A DNA stretch of 64,000 nucleotides from the NCBI GenBank assembly GCA_036345935.2, contig JADWOT020000008.1:1720387-1784386 (forward strand), in the 5' to 3' direction. This DNA comes from Taenia hydatigena. Lineage: Eukaryota > Platyhelminthes > Cestoda > Cyclophyllidea > Taeniidae. The notes below the pieces were generated by a model, which ran no database searches, was not told the origin of the DNA, and saw nothing but the letters and a program-made list of their open reading frames with translations. Position numbers and translations under genes: made by a program. Below, piece by piece: positions 12,201 to 24,170 of this stretch (positions are counted from its first letter, which is position 1; every line of letters starts with the position of its first letter).

Positions 12201-14121
12201 CAAAATATGTCTTTTAACATTTGCCAATCAGCAGGAAATTTTAAAAAAATCGTTGAAGGGTAGTCAGCTAGCGTGTTGTCGCCTCCTTCAATGTTGCACA
12301 AATTAGCAACATATTTAAGGCTTGTTCATCAGCTTTGAACCTGAATTCGAAATCATGTAGGGAAAATGATGCAAAAACTTGATATAGTATTAACGTAAAT
12401 AAACAGTTTTAAGAGGTTTTTGTGTGGCTAAACTTTACGTGGATACAAGTAAAAAATTGAATATGCTTTTCTAAATCATCCTTCGTTAAAATAGGACGCT
12501 TTGTCACTTTCAAAGCACTAGCGAATTTCCACAACTTTCAAAGTAACTGGGTAGCATTGTCACTTCTTCCTTATTAACTCGAAAAAGTAGTAGCAATCTG
12601 TCCTCTTATTTGGAGACTGACAGAATTGATTGCCTACACTTGCATGTCTTGACCTACCCTTGGTCCTGAAAACACGATAATAAGGTTAGGGATGGGTAAG
12701 CGCTTCCCACACAAGGCGCTGTCGTCACTGCCCCTCCTCATTCGTGACCAGAATCGCCTTTTCTATAGTGGTCACCTGAGCTTAGCTCATGTCCAGTCAT
12801 TGTGGTGTAGTCTTTGCTTCCTGATTTTGGATTGCTTTTAAGACCTAATCACGAAGATAGGATTGAATGGCATTTGTTCAGAAAGAGTAGGATAAAATAC
12901 ACAATGTATCCTACAATATGTCATCACTGTGGTCTGCGCTAACTCACGATTGTTAGATATACTCAACTCAATATATATAAAAAACGAAAAAGGTGGGAAA
13001 ATTGACGATTGAGCCACAGCAAGGTTGGACGATAAGATTGGTGAGTGGATGGACGGAAAGCTGGGTGCACATTTTAATCCGCTTGGATTCAAGAGCCTCA
13101 GGTGGGTGGCTGCCATGTCCGATCCGAGGCCAGCTTTTCACTCTCGTTCAATGCGTCACTCAAGGGCCCCTGCTACTGCTACTGCTGATGCTGATAATGA
13201 CGATGCCATGACTACGCGCAGCCAAATCATAACACTTCGAGGATGATGTCTGTGTGGCTATTTCTCACCTGACAGTGAAAACATCCAATTGGATCCTCCC
13301 TACATTGTCAAATTGAATGTATCAGAAGGAAAGAACCAGCAAATGCTAGCCAAATTTTGTAAATTTCTATTAGTTTGGTGAGGAAGACGGTGCAATTTTC
13401 GATGTATTTCACTGAAGTTTTATGCTGCCAGAGGTTAAGTTCCTGTAAACATAAAGCGTTCCAGGGTATTAATAGACGCGGCATTAGGTTGATCCCGGAA
13501 TGCCAACTTCGTTTACAAGTTGCCTCTTTGCGCCAAAATTAATTTCCTGCTTGTAAGTGTGTCAAACGTCGCTTATGCTACAAAGCTTGATTCCACTGGA
13601 TTCAATAAAGTGTTGGGTTGGTCTACATGCATCAAAAGCTAACCTCTGCTCGCACGATCATTAAGCACTTTTGGCTCGCTTGTAATGCAGCACACTCCTC
13701 GACCATCTCATTCCATCTAGTGTCATCAACGGAGCGCCACACACAGACCCACCCACATCCTTCTAATAAATGTAACACCTGATGATGGCTTAGGATTGTA
13801 CTGTAATGGACACCAAATATTTCAATGCAATTACAGAATCAATGAGCGAAAGCTAGCTGGCGTAAAGAAAGGTCAGATGACTGTGTGTGAGTGTGAGAGT
13901 CGACTGGAGTGTTGTCTAAGGACATGATGGCACAATATGGCCAGCCGAAGGATGTGCAATTCGCACTCTAGTGTCCGTGTCCTGTTGTTGTGTCCCCGGT
14001 TTCGACTTTTCCGACTTCTCCTTCTCACACTTTCCACGAGCCTCTGAGGTCTGATACGCTGAGAGACCTGACAGCACCGTGGATGGCACCATGCACGTCT
14101 TTATGCATGAAAGTGGAATTT
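9237..14121. other. Spacer A, 5' part: no gene recognised
   Basis: I find no exon with a recognisable product. A trinucleotide-rich patch (GCAGCAACAGTAGCAGCAGC, then GGTGGAGAAG repeats) lies at 10681-10735 and another CT/GCTGAT-rich patch at 13165-13205; the open frames over them are low complexity. A short frame at 13916-14125 on the minus strand lies just downstream of the kinase pseudogene but does not resemble a kinase tail. Confidence 0.5.
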
Positions 14122-15510
14122 TCATGATGCAGTGGAATGAACTGCACAGTAAGTGTCTAACACTAAGTTAACCTTAGCAAATGCGATCCGTTCTTCTTTG
14201 CCATCATCTTTGCCTTCCCCTTCTTTTACCGTAAGCTTTCTAATCTCTTCTTCAAAGTCCAGTTCACTGTCGGCAATGCTGAGTAGATCAGTGAATTGCT
14301 TGGCAATAGAGTGTGGAATTTCGCTAGGCGGCAGTCCTATAAACTCCTCACCGACTTCAGGCAGCAACTCTTTGTTGAGGTCAGCAAAGTAGGGATGCAA
14401 GAGAGCCCGCTGACCATTAATGCGAGATGGAGGGCTATATATCAAAAGCGCTTGTGAATGTCAAGCATAACGATGTTACTATCAGAGCAACCAAGTTGAT
14501 TTCATAGTGAATTGTAGCGGCATCTGAGGATGGCGATGAAGCCTGGAACGACATTATGAACGGCAAGAAACGGAGAATGATGTGCGCAATATGACAGCTA
14601 CTTGCATTTAACAAATCAAGTCCCTTTGCGTCGAATGCCCCCACGATCTTCTTCTGAGAACAAAGTCTATTTTCGCGCCACAATGGAAAGGACTTGGAAG
14701 GGTAATTTGGCAACTTGCTGACACCTGGCCAACTTTCCTCTGTTGGTGTCCCCATCACCCAAAACATGTGGAGCAGCTGTTGGATTTCTGAGTCACTGGG
14801 AAACGGTGGATCTCCCGTGGCTATTTCTGCGAATATGCAGCCCATCGACCACATATCGACACTAGAGAAATGACGAGTTTCACCCAACAGCAGCTCAGGA
14901 CATCGGTACCATAGAGTGACGACCTACAACAATTGAGAATTAGTTAGAATTACTCAGGAAGTTACAAAGAATGGGGACGTTACCTCGCGCGTCTCCTCGC
15001 GAGGTGGGTAACCCATATATTTGGCCAGGCCAAAGTCGGCCAACTTAACCACATTTCCATCAGCATCGACAAGAATGTTTTGCGGCTTCAAGTCACGGTA
15101 GAAGGTGCGTCTCATCTAACAGAATTGAAGGCCATTCAGCATTCGGTACATGAACGACTAGTTGAATAGCAGTACAAAGTGGACCCCAATTTGACAGCAT
15201 TTAAGGGTAATCCAGTGCCTTTGTAACTCACGTTCAAATATCGCCTGAGATCCACAGATAGACATTCAAAAGCATGCACGTTTCACCGTGCTCCATGATG
15301 ACCTGCTTCAATCTAAGGAAAGGATTTACAGATATACCCACCACACCTTCTGGAAGCTTGATGTGCTTAATCGCCTTGAGTTGTCGCGTCTTCTTATGGT
15401 GGCATTTGTATACTACACCATATGAGCCTAGGAAAGTGGAAAATTGCCTTTGTCTAGCCTTCTCCAATGGCCTTAAAACCCTCAAAATCGGAGAGCTTGT
15501 AGTTTGACAT
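14122..15510 (-). pseudogene. CDK1/2-like protein kinase, intron-containing pseudogene
   Basis: Minus-strand remnants of a cyclin-dependent serine/threonine kinase, in order. Exon 15510-15459 and exon 15427-15342 give an N-terminus with GEGSYGVVYK (glycine loop), the AIK lysine and KLPEGV. Exon 15312-15232 carries QVIMEHGE and, in another frame, VDLRRYL. Exon 15157-14984 carries RDLKPQN and LADFGLAK. Exon 14923-14602 carries VVTLWYRCPELL and DMWSMGCIFAE. Exon 14450-14122 carries RINGQRALLHPYF plus an acidic tail. Splice phases match between most exons. Defects: the PSTAIRE helix exon is missing, and so are about 14 residues after RRYL. There is a frameshift inside the third exon, an in-frame TAG at 15118-15116, and the catalytic HRD reads YRD. 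Retained introns mark it as an unprocessed duplicate, not a retrocopy. Base errors could explain single lesions but not the missing exons. Confidence 0.85.
15428..15458 (-). other. 31-base GC-AG micro-intron in the kinase pseudogene
   Basis: Between the codons for GEG and SYG of the glycine loop lies a 31-base insert that starts GCTAGAC and ends TTTCCTAG on the minus strand. Removing it restores the reading frame exactly (phase 1) and gives the family motif GEGSYGVVYK. The donor is GC, not GT, and the 3' end is pyrimidine-rich. Introns this short are known in flatworms. An ancestral GT donor that mutated to GC after the gene died is equally possible. Confidence 0.7.
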
Positions 15511-15515
15511 CCTTG

Positions 15516-17819
15516 CAAAGCACTCAGCGCCAAATTTGAGTGAGCTGCATTTAAGGGTGGTCAGCTGGATGTCATCGTTTTGCTCAGCAGATTTGAGATC
15601 TACGATTCAACTTTTAGACATGCAGTCAAAATTTTATAGGCAAAAAGGGCACGGCATTGGTGCTCATGTGGTGTTAGCTAAACACTTTCGGCTTGGAGTG
15701 GTAGCATATTTTGCTACTCAGTTTATAATCGGTTTGTTCGCTATTTGGTGTCTCTGATAGAAAATTATCAAAACATTAACGTGATTTCCTCAAAAATTAC
15801 ATGTTAGTGCAAACACAAATTTGCTATGGGCTGCGCATTTACGCCGAGTCATCGGGTGCCCAGACAAAAACACAGAGAAAGGATTGGCAGCAGCGTAGGC
15901 AGTGATTTTGGGTCCTGACAGCTTCGCTTGGAAAGAGCACCTAAAACAACTAAGAGTTTGGCTAAAAGAACCAACTTTCAACCAACGTAGTGGCTCAACA
16001 CTGAATATTTTGCCCTCTCGTTGTAAAACGCTGCTAATTTATGCACGAAATGCAAGATGCCGGGGTAAGGAATTGAGACAACTCGAAAATGGGAGGACAG
16101 AATGCTGCCGTTGTTTCATCACGTCTCAAGGGAATCGATTGAGGCAATTTACCAACTTTAGTGATTTGATTTTTGAGCATTACAAGGGCAAAGAAGAATG
16201 ATGGACGGGCAATGCATCGTAAAACAAATTTTAGTTAGTTTCTGCCAGAAGCAAAGGAATAGCGAGCACTGCCTATTTTTTAAAAAAAACCTTAGTGAGC
16301 AAATTAGTGCAGTTTTGGATGAACACCACTGCAAATTCTTGTTGTCAGAGGATGGACCTCGTCGAAATTGTGCATTATAAAGCTCTAAAATGCATGCATT
16401 TCAATTAAGGCTCGAAATATTAACGCTGCAGTGTGTCTATCACGATTCATTAGCCTCCACTTTGTAAGGCAGACTTAATCAGACCTAACAACTGCAAGTG
16501 AAGGAAATCGCGGCTAAGCAGCCTTTTGCCGAAAAAGTGCGGTAGTATTTCACATTATGATTGATGAAATAGATTAATTGCATTGCGTCAGAAATGCATT
16601 CATATTTGCGCACAGTTCGAAATTTCGGGCGCGCAAGCATGGGCTGGGTGCAAACATGATGTTTGAAAATGCTTTTGGATATCTGACACCAAGGGAACGC
16701 TTTTGGTCTTAGGATATGGGACGAAGGCGAATGGGAATGATTCAGACGGTCCAGCTTGCGCCTACCCAGATCACCCAGCGTTCCACGCAAAAACATTTAG
16801 GGCTTCTGCAGTGAGTGTCCATATTTTGTGCTGAGCAGTAAAACTTGTGATATTGTAGTTGAAGAGAAAGAGGTGTGGAAGACGCTGAAATCAAATTTAG
16901 TTTACTTGATTTTGGGGTATGCGAATCCAAAATAATTCGATTGCCAAAACCTTTTGCAACGCATTTTTGTAGTGCTGCGATATCATGCTCACATGCCTAC
17001 TTCTAAACTGAACAAACAGGAGGCAAAACATACCTGCTTACATAGTAACTCACTTCTTTCCCGACTTCTCATTTATCTTACACTTCTTTCTTTATTCATC
17101 TGTGGGTCATTTGGTCGCGTATTAATTTATTCTTCCTCCACAGCCACTGGATTGCATCACATCTTATGGTGCTGCATTAGGAGGCACAGTTGTGGATTAC
17201 CACGTGATAAACAAAGGGCGTCATTGATGCCTTCTCGTTGCTCTCAAGGCTTCATGCCACAAAACTATTAGTGAATACTCCCACAGTTTATTCCTTTGCA
17301 CAGTCCATGTAGCCTTAGTCACGTTACGTAACAAGGGCAAATGTGTTGCTAACTGACTGACTTTCCGATTGTTCGCATACACTGCACAAGTGTGCCTGTT
17401 CGATTCACTCCTTAATGTAAGTGGTATGCATTGATGAGCCAGGAAACATATTTCTACGAGGACCAGCCAGTACTCACTTCCATATATCGCAATCTGTTAC
17501 TCTTTTTTTCTCAAAAGTAATTGACTTCTAAATGACTAACAATTGCACGTGCCGAAACAAAAGCAATAATAAATGGATTAATTACACATATATTGGCACA
17601 AAGTGTTTTTCTGCACTATACAAAAATTTAGCTTAACCTATTATCACTGTTATTTTTGGCATTATTTGTGCAACCCTTTCACTTCGAATTTTGGATCCAT
17701 GCCTTTACCTGCAGCCACGGCTGATAAAACAGTGTTTTAAAAGGTGCCTATAACGATTCTGCCGTCTAAACAACTGCCGAAAATCAGCGCTCTTTTTATA
17801 GCCACCGTTAACGTATAGC
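15516..17819. other. Spacer A, middle: no gene recognised
   Basis: Short open frames occur on both strands but none resembles a known family, and no further kinase exon is visible upstream of the start codon at 15510. Confidence 0.5.
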
Positions 17820-18388
17820 TCAATTTTTGGCGATCTGCACATAAATCGCAGTGCAGCTATAGGTTTTCCAATCATTTTACAAACTCGCGGACATTTATCA
17901 AGACGTATCAAACCAAAATTTGTGCAATTTAACAACCTTCCACGGTCGAGACGGAAGGAAAAATTTGAAATAAATGCATTCGCTAATGAGGAGTAACTTG
18001 GTTTCGCCACAAAGGGGAGCGGCTGGGCAAAATGAAAGTGTGTGTATTAATTCTTTCCTTTCATGCACCTGGCTGGAACGCCATTGTCCGAATGCAACAT
18101 TGCAATGAGTCGGAGAAGTTATGGCTTTCTCTTATAAGTTTACAAACACTCACTCTGCTCTTTTTTCTCACAAATAAAGGAAGCAGAATGGTGCGATAAG
18201 TGCTTGCTACAATTCACTGCATTTTCTCACCGAGCCCTAACAGTTGATATTCAGTGGCTTTTTAATTAATGAACCTCGAAACAGTATTTTACTGATGATA
18301 TTATTAGAGACTGTAAACCAGCTCTTCGTGTGTGATTTCGAATTTAACTTTATCTTGGTATTGGGTGACAAGCGTACGATGACCTTCA
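17820..18388 (+). repeat. Spacer direct repeat, copy 2
   Basis: Diverged same-orientation copy of 8660-9236, about 9.15 kb away. The two copies flank most of the spacer, including the kinase pseudogene, so they could in principle have mediated deletion or duplication of that interval. Confidence 0.85.
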
Positions 18389-19926
18389 GTTATCAGAGAC
18401 AGACATTAATAACCTTCCCGCAAGCAGAGTGCTCCCTTGCACAGATCACATAATTATGCATTGTAGTTGACTATCTTGAATGAACAAGCTTGTACAGGCC
18501 ACTAGTTTTTCATTCGATCCATTGGTCAGGAGGCACGTTAATAGCAAAGGGCAACAATGAAGCACTAAATTTAAAGTAATGGAGAAGAACCAATGGCCTT
18601 AGTGGAACTCAAACTCTGAGATGACGATCATCAATTTGTGGACTTTAAGGACATTCGCGAATTTGAGTTTCAGACAGTGTGGACTTCCATCAAGGATCAT
18701 CTGTGACAGAAACGGAGCTTTGGTGAATTCAAAAGAGTGCCAGCACGTACCAAAATTGTTGAAATTCATCATAATGCGCAACAAACCAGATTTGAGTAAG
18801 GTCTGAAGACCTATTGGTAGCCTCTACTTCGAAGGTTTTCACGTTCCCATCTTGTGAGAGGGCATCTTTTAAAAAAGCCTTTGCTCTGCACAACTTCATT
18901 GAACTTTCTACTAAAGACATGCGCGTTTGAAATAAGGCTTAAATAATTAGAGCTGTCCACCAATCTCCATAATTTTGCCATATCAGCAACTACTTAACTC
19001 AATGCCACTGGGGCGACTATCAAACTTGTGATTCACTCCTTGATCATGTCATTTTAGTCAAAACATCGTAGAATTTTACGATAAAGGCCGAACCTTTAGA
19101 GAAGTAGACTATGTTGACTAGAGGTAAAATAACGTTCTAGTATGATTAGAGGATGTGCCGTTGGACACCTGCACTGGCTGTATGTGTAGTCTCAACAGAA
19201 CAACTTGCACTGTCACTCGCGATATGCAACACACTGCCCGATAGACAAACAATTTTTGCGAACCAACAGCTCAAGCACTCTTTTCATGGATTGTATGCTA
19301 GGTGAAATCTTCATCTCTTATATGCACAGCTTCTCTCGATGTTTGGAATGATGCTGAAGAATCCTGTCTCAGCATGTCAACATGGGTATGTTAATGGGAT
19401 TATGCAAACTTCTTCCGTCGCATTCCCTTTGGCGCCTTCATTTCATGGTTGCACCAGTTAGGGCTTCGTTTCAAGTATATTTAGGCGATACTTTACAACT
19501 GACGACTGTAATGTCGTTGTTTCCGGACGTTGGGGACACTTGACCCATCCTTTGATTGCAACTCACATGCGAAATAGGCGAAGGACTTTACCCCCTACCC
19601 AGCTGTTGATTCAGTAGATTGTTTTCATGTATATTAGTAGAATGAGCGGTGCTAACTTCAGTTCGGATCTCAGATCATCGAGAAACAACAATTGTTGATC
19701 GTATCCTTCATTGATCGCCCGCTTGTTCTATTGTTTGATATCCAATTGCTCGAAATAGTTAAGCAAAGTGGAATGGAATGAAGCTGAGGTGAGTGAAGCG
19801 CTTAGTGGCGGCTCTGCGGAGTTGTCGATTGGAAGAGTGGACAACCAACATTAACACAATCTCAAATAAGCACCAAAGGTTGTGTAAAAGTGCTTAAGGT
19901 ATAAAAAAGGGCTTGTTAAGAAATGC
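18389..19926. other. Spacer A, 3' part: no gene recognised
   Basis: Open frames on the minus strand between 18599 and 18920 overlap in adjacent frames and could be two pieces of one old coding sequence. I do not recognise the product. Nothing else is supported. Confidence 0.4.
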
Positions 19927-19998
19927 GGCTCAGCGGTCTAAGAGTATCAATCGAGCTTCGAGTGCGCGAGTTTCCGGGTTTAAACCCCGTCTGAGCCC
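19927..19998 (+). pseudogene. tRNA-Pro-derived pseudogene with CGA anticodon
   Basis: The 72-base element aligns end to end with the tRNA-Pro(UGG) gene at 24099-24170: acceptor GGCTCAG (CTGAGCC at the 3' end, discriminator C), D arm GCGGTCTAAGAGTA and T arm TTCCGGGTTTAAACCCCG are recognisable. The anticodon loop reads TTCGAGT where the parent has TTTGGGT, putting CGA (a serine anticodon) in a proline body. The anticodon stem has an A-G mismatch and the T stem is weakened. Most likely a decayed duplicate; a mischarging tRNA is a remote alternative. It sits about 430 bases outside the inner end of the right arm. Confidence 0.8.
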
Positions 19999-22900
19999 AT
20001 ACGCGTCGGCTCTTTGTACGCATCCTTATTCTTAGCTTTCAGTTCGATAAGCACTACATCATCGAGTCGTGACGGTCTTCCTCATCCCCTTATTTTTTCT
20101 CCAATTTGCGCTAAAAATGCTTCCTAAGCACATCCATTCCCTCTTACCGGTCGTCAGAAGTGAGCAGGACTCTGCCTACTTTCAGTACCATTGCTATTCA
20201 ACTTTAATTAATTCAAGGCTTTATGTGGGAGGAGTTGATGAGATTCGCCCACCAGAAAATTTGCTTTCTCCATCCACCTTCATTTACTCTTTTATCCTCC
20301 GTCCCTGTCTTATAATTCACGAGAACAGGCCTAGCGCATGTTGATAGAATGATGTCAAAGCAAAACAAACCACTAAAGTGGGTGAATTCAATCGCTCATC
20401 CCTTGCGACTAGTTTCCTGCTGGCAGAGCCAAGGTAGAGCTAATATTTTAACGACTGGCAAGCGGCTAGATTCCGTGCGCATGAAATAGCACCCGCTTCG
20501 CCAATGTAAAGGGCACCTCATATAACTCACGAGTGATTGATGCAGAAAGGCTGAGTGCAGACGAGATTGTGACCGTTCCCTTCAGGTTATTAAAAGGAAT
20601 CGGTTTGGGTGTGTGAATACGTGTGTGTGTGTGTATCAGATGATAAGTGGACGTTGTCGTGGATAAATACAGGCAATTGTAATGAAGGTAGGAAATGTAA
20701 GAAGACGAACAGAGTATGGAGGTAATGATACTTCGGATCATCTCGCGGTCTATACCAGATAAATTTTTAATGGCAAATGAGTATCTCATTCTTTTCATGT
20801 TAGAGCATGTTTGTGGCACATGTCATAAAACTCTTAGCGAAGTTGAGGCAACAAAATGAATTATGGTCCATGTTATGGAATAAGTTAATGAAATGGATGG
20901 ATGCATGGATGTGTGGGTTTATTTTGAGGTGTTTTGGATGCTTAAGCATGTGAAAAGCATGAATTTAGCACATTCATTTGAGAGTGCTCTAACTCTGCCC
21001 ACCAAAACTGTAAAGAGGCCTATCTTAACTTCCCACTATTTTGGTTGATGCTCTCGCTCTGGCTAGTAGGTGCGTAGAGCTGAAGGATCTTTTAACTGGT
21101 AAAGTGCATTCGCCTTAACGTGGGTCATTGTCAGCATTGGAAGTCAATTATCGCTTGTGTTGCTTTGCACTGGAAGAAGAGCAACCCTCTCAAACCTAGG
21201 TGTCGTAGCGCTAACTGGCTCTCTAACGGCATACAACTGCTGAGAGCTTCACCCTTCTAAACTGAGCACACAGTGTTGGAGCTTTCTCACCAATCTCATT
21301 GTCATCCTCATGAAAATGTCCCCAATGTATCATATTCGTATGCCATTCGCTCTTTGTCACAGCTTTTAGCCTTGTGAATGTGTCCATTTTGTGATGAATG
21401 TGTCTGACAAGATAGCCTCAAACGGCGAGTAATTACGTGATAAAGCGCTAGCGTATATTATGGACCCGCCATTTGGAAAAACAGGTAAGTTGGTATGTAG
21501 TCATATGAAAGCAGCACTCCCTATGCACCATGATTTTCGTTAAAAGCGATGGATGCGCTGCTGCTAAGCAATGAACCATCAGCACCAATCGTCATAACCA
21601 TCGCCAATATCGCTAGCCACCGAACCACAGACCTATCATACCACCTCGAATACCACTCCGTCCGTCCATTAATCGCTTGTCAAATGCCAGTACAGTTTAT
21701 AGTAACACGCCTTATCAATTCCTTCCACTTTTTATTAGCAATGGGGTCCGCAAGCTCTTTTTATTGTAACACCGATAGAATTGGCTTTCTTGAGAAGTCG
21801 ACTTTTTGAATGTCAGCATGGCACATGGGACCGAAAATCAGTGCAACAAGTATAATTTCTCCTTCCGCTTCTCTGTTCCTTAGCCGCTATTGAGTCCAAA
21901 TCTTCTTGCTTTCCGTGAGAGAATCTCTTGTTCGACACGAAGAAACACAAACCCAATGCATTCAACGCACATGCATGGATGTGCTGCCTAATTTATAACA
22001 TACTTACTTTGTTATTCTCTTGCACTGAGAGCCGGATTAGGACCACAAAGTTTTTTTTTGCATTAATGCTAAGTTGAACACATTGCAACGAGTTCGGCCT
22101 TTAACAAATACCCGCGAACTATCCGCACCAGTCTTTAACATCGGGCACATTTAAGATGCTTGATTAAACAGACAACTTCACTCCGTCTAGGGCTTACTAT
22201 GGCTAAGGAGCGTGTTTGAGAATGAAGGTGGTTCGTTGGCCTACGCAATGAATATTACAAGAGGGATGGGACTCTGCGATTTTCTGCTTAGTTTGTTTTG
22301 CTGTCGATTCCGGTTTCCATCCTCAATATTCCAGTCTAGCATGGGATCTTACGAGAGGTGACACGGCTAGAGGTAAATTTGTTACAACGGCGACTTGCTT
22401 CCAACGAAAGTTGGCTAGTGGAAAGTGCTACCTCTGAATATTAAATATGAGCCAGTAACTTGAATTTCACTCTTCTACCTACGTTTCGTGTTATTGACTT
22501 AGTCTTTAAATAGTAACCTTTTCCTTGGTTGCTGGATAAATTAGCTTTCTTCCACAAATACCCATTCCTCTGCGATCGTATGGCGCTCGCTATGAAAACA
22601 TGCAAAGAAGTGTACTTGATGTAATGTACTTGAAATCGCGGAAAAGGGGTATGTAATCTACAACTCAGCATAAGCTGGTGGATAGTAGTTCGTAAACAGT
22701 AGGGTTAGTAATTACCGACAAACTCAGATACTAAGGTAAAGCTAATTGAGACACGGGTAATTTTTGACGATGAATATCCTCGTTAACGTGCGATTGGAGG
22801 TGTCTTAACAGTTAATCAGATCACATCAATACTGTCTCCCTATTATCTCCAAGTTATGGCACCAGTGGTCAGTTTTATGCCTTGACTAGGTTTTGACGTA

Positions 22901-23951
22901 CAGCATGAAGAAAGGTATTGTGTAACAACTACCTGGATGCGGTTGGATGGATAAGGGATGTGGCAAGGGTAATGGTGAATTTGTCGGTCTCCGGGCGAGT
23001 GGCGGAACCGGCATCGCAGATAATTTGAGCTCGTAGGAGCACGTGCTGCGTCGCATCGGTTCGGTGGTGGCACTTAATTACTTTCAACTCACTTGGCATC
23101 ACTCTTCCTCATCCCCACATAGCGCATTATTTTTCCCATAAATTATACCCTTCCTTCTTATTTTACTCCTCGCAATATCTATTCCCTGTCTAACATTCAG
23201 AGTGCCCTTCTCACCTGTTCACTTACTTCGTTTTATTCACCGTTCATGGAAGTGTTCACACACTGCGTTCACAAATCACACTATTTCCCCAACTAATTTA
23301 ATTGTTCTGTTCCTGTTTGTCGATTATCCCTAGCATTTCTTTGCTGATTTTGTAAATACAAAGTATCTGAATGATTGTAACGTTTTCAAACAAAAAGGTG
23401 CTGTCGACCCCATGTTTGCAGACTGACCGTATTTTCAGAAATGTTACTTCTGTCCGAATACTTGTTGATTTCTGTTGCCACTGTTAGTTCCGTGCCGTCG
23501 GGGGACGCCTTGCTTATATGGATGCACCACTTTAGCCGTGCTCGCTTTGTTGGCGACTGCTAACAAAGGTTGGCATGCATCGAACCTGTTATGCACAATT
23601 TCTGTACCCATCACTATGACAACCCGAAGTCTCATGTAGCCGCGCTGACAAGGATAGGCTTCTTCCTGTGGCATTTGCTTGCTAATCGATGCTGGCGTCT
23701 ATTGGCGAAGTTCAAATGTCACCTGAGACCAATCGTATAAGCATGCATTAATTAGTGAACGCGATTGACAGGCGCATTTGTTTGTTTCCAGTGTTTTCTG
23801 GACGAAAACGTAAATGCGTCACCGTACCTCGCCGACTACTGCTTCGATTTTGGATGAGCAATATCACTCACCACAAGGTCTAGGGATAATCAGCCTATAA
23901 ATGCCCACTTTTAACAACTCTAGGTAACCACGGCGGGAAAGATGAGCTGCC

Positions 23952-24024
23952 CATCCTGGGTGGGACTCGAACCCACAATCTTCGGCTCCGGAAACCGACG
24001 CCTTACCCATTAGGCCACCAGGAC
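23952..24024 (-). tRNA. tRNA-Arg(CCG), mirror copy
   Basis: Reverse-complement copy of the gene at 4756-4828 with the same cloverleaf and anticodon CCG. Both promoter boxes are intact, so this copy should be as functional as the other if the duplication is real. Confidence 0.95.
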
Positions 24025-24098
24025 CGAACTGGGGTCTTTATTAAAGTATTTTTGCTAATTTACTGCAACGTTTGCGCAGCTTATCGCGACGTTGGCGC

Positions 24099-24170
24099 GG
24101 CTCAGTGGTCTAGGGGTATGATTCTCGCTTTGGGTGCGAGAGGTCCCGGGTTCAAATCCCGGCTGAGCCC
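24099..24170 (+). tRNA. tRNA-Pro(UGG), mirror copy
   Basis: Reverse-complement copy of the gene at 4610-4681 with identical cloverleaf, anticodon TGG and discriminator C. It is again divergent from its tRNA-Arg neighbour across 74 bases. Confidence 0.95.
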
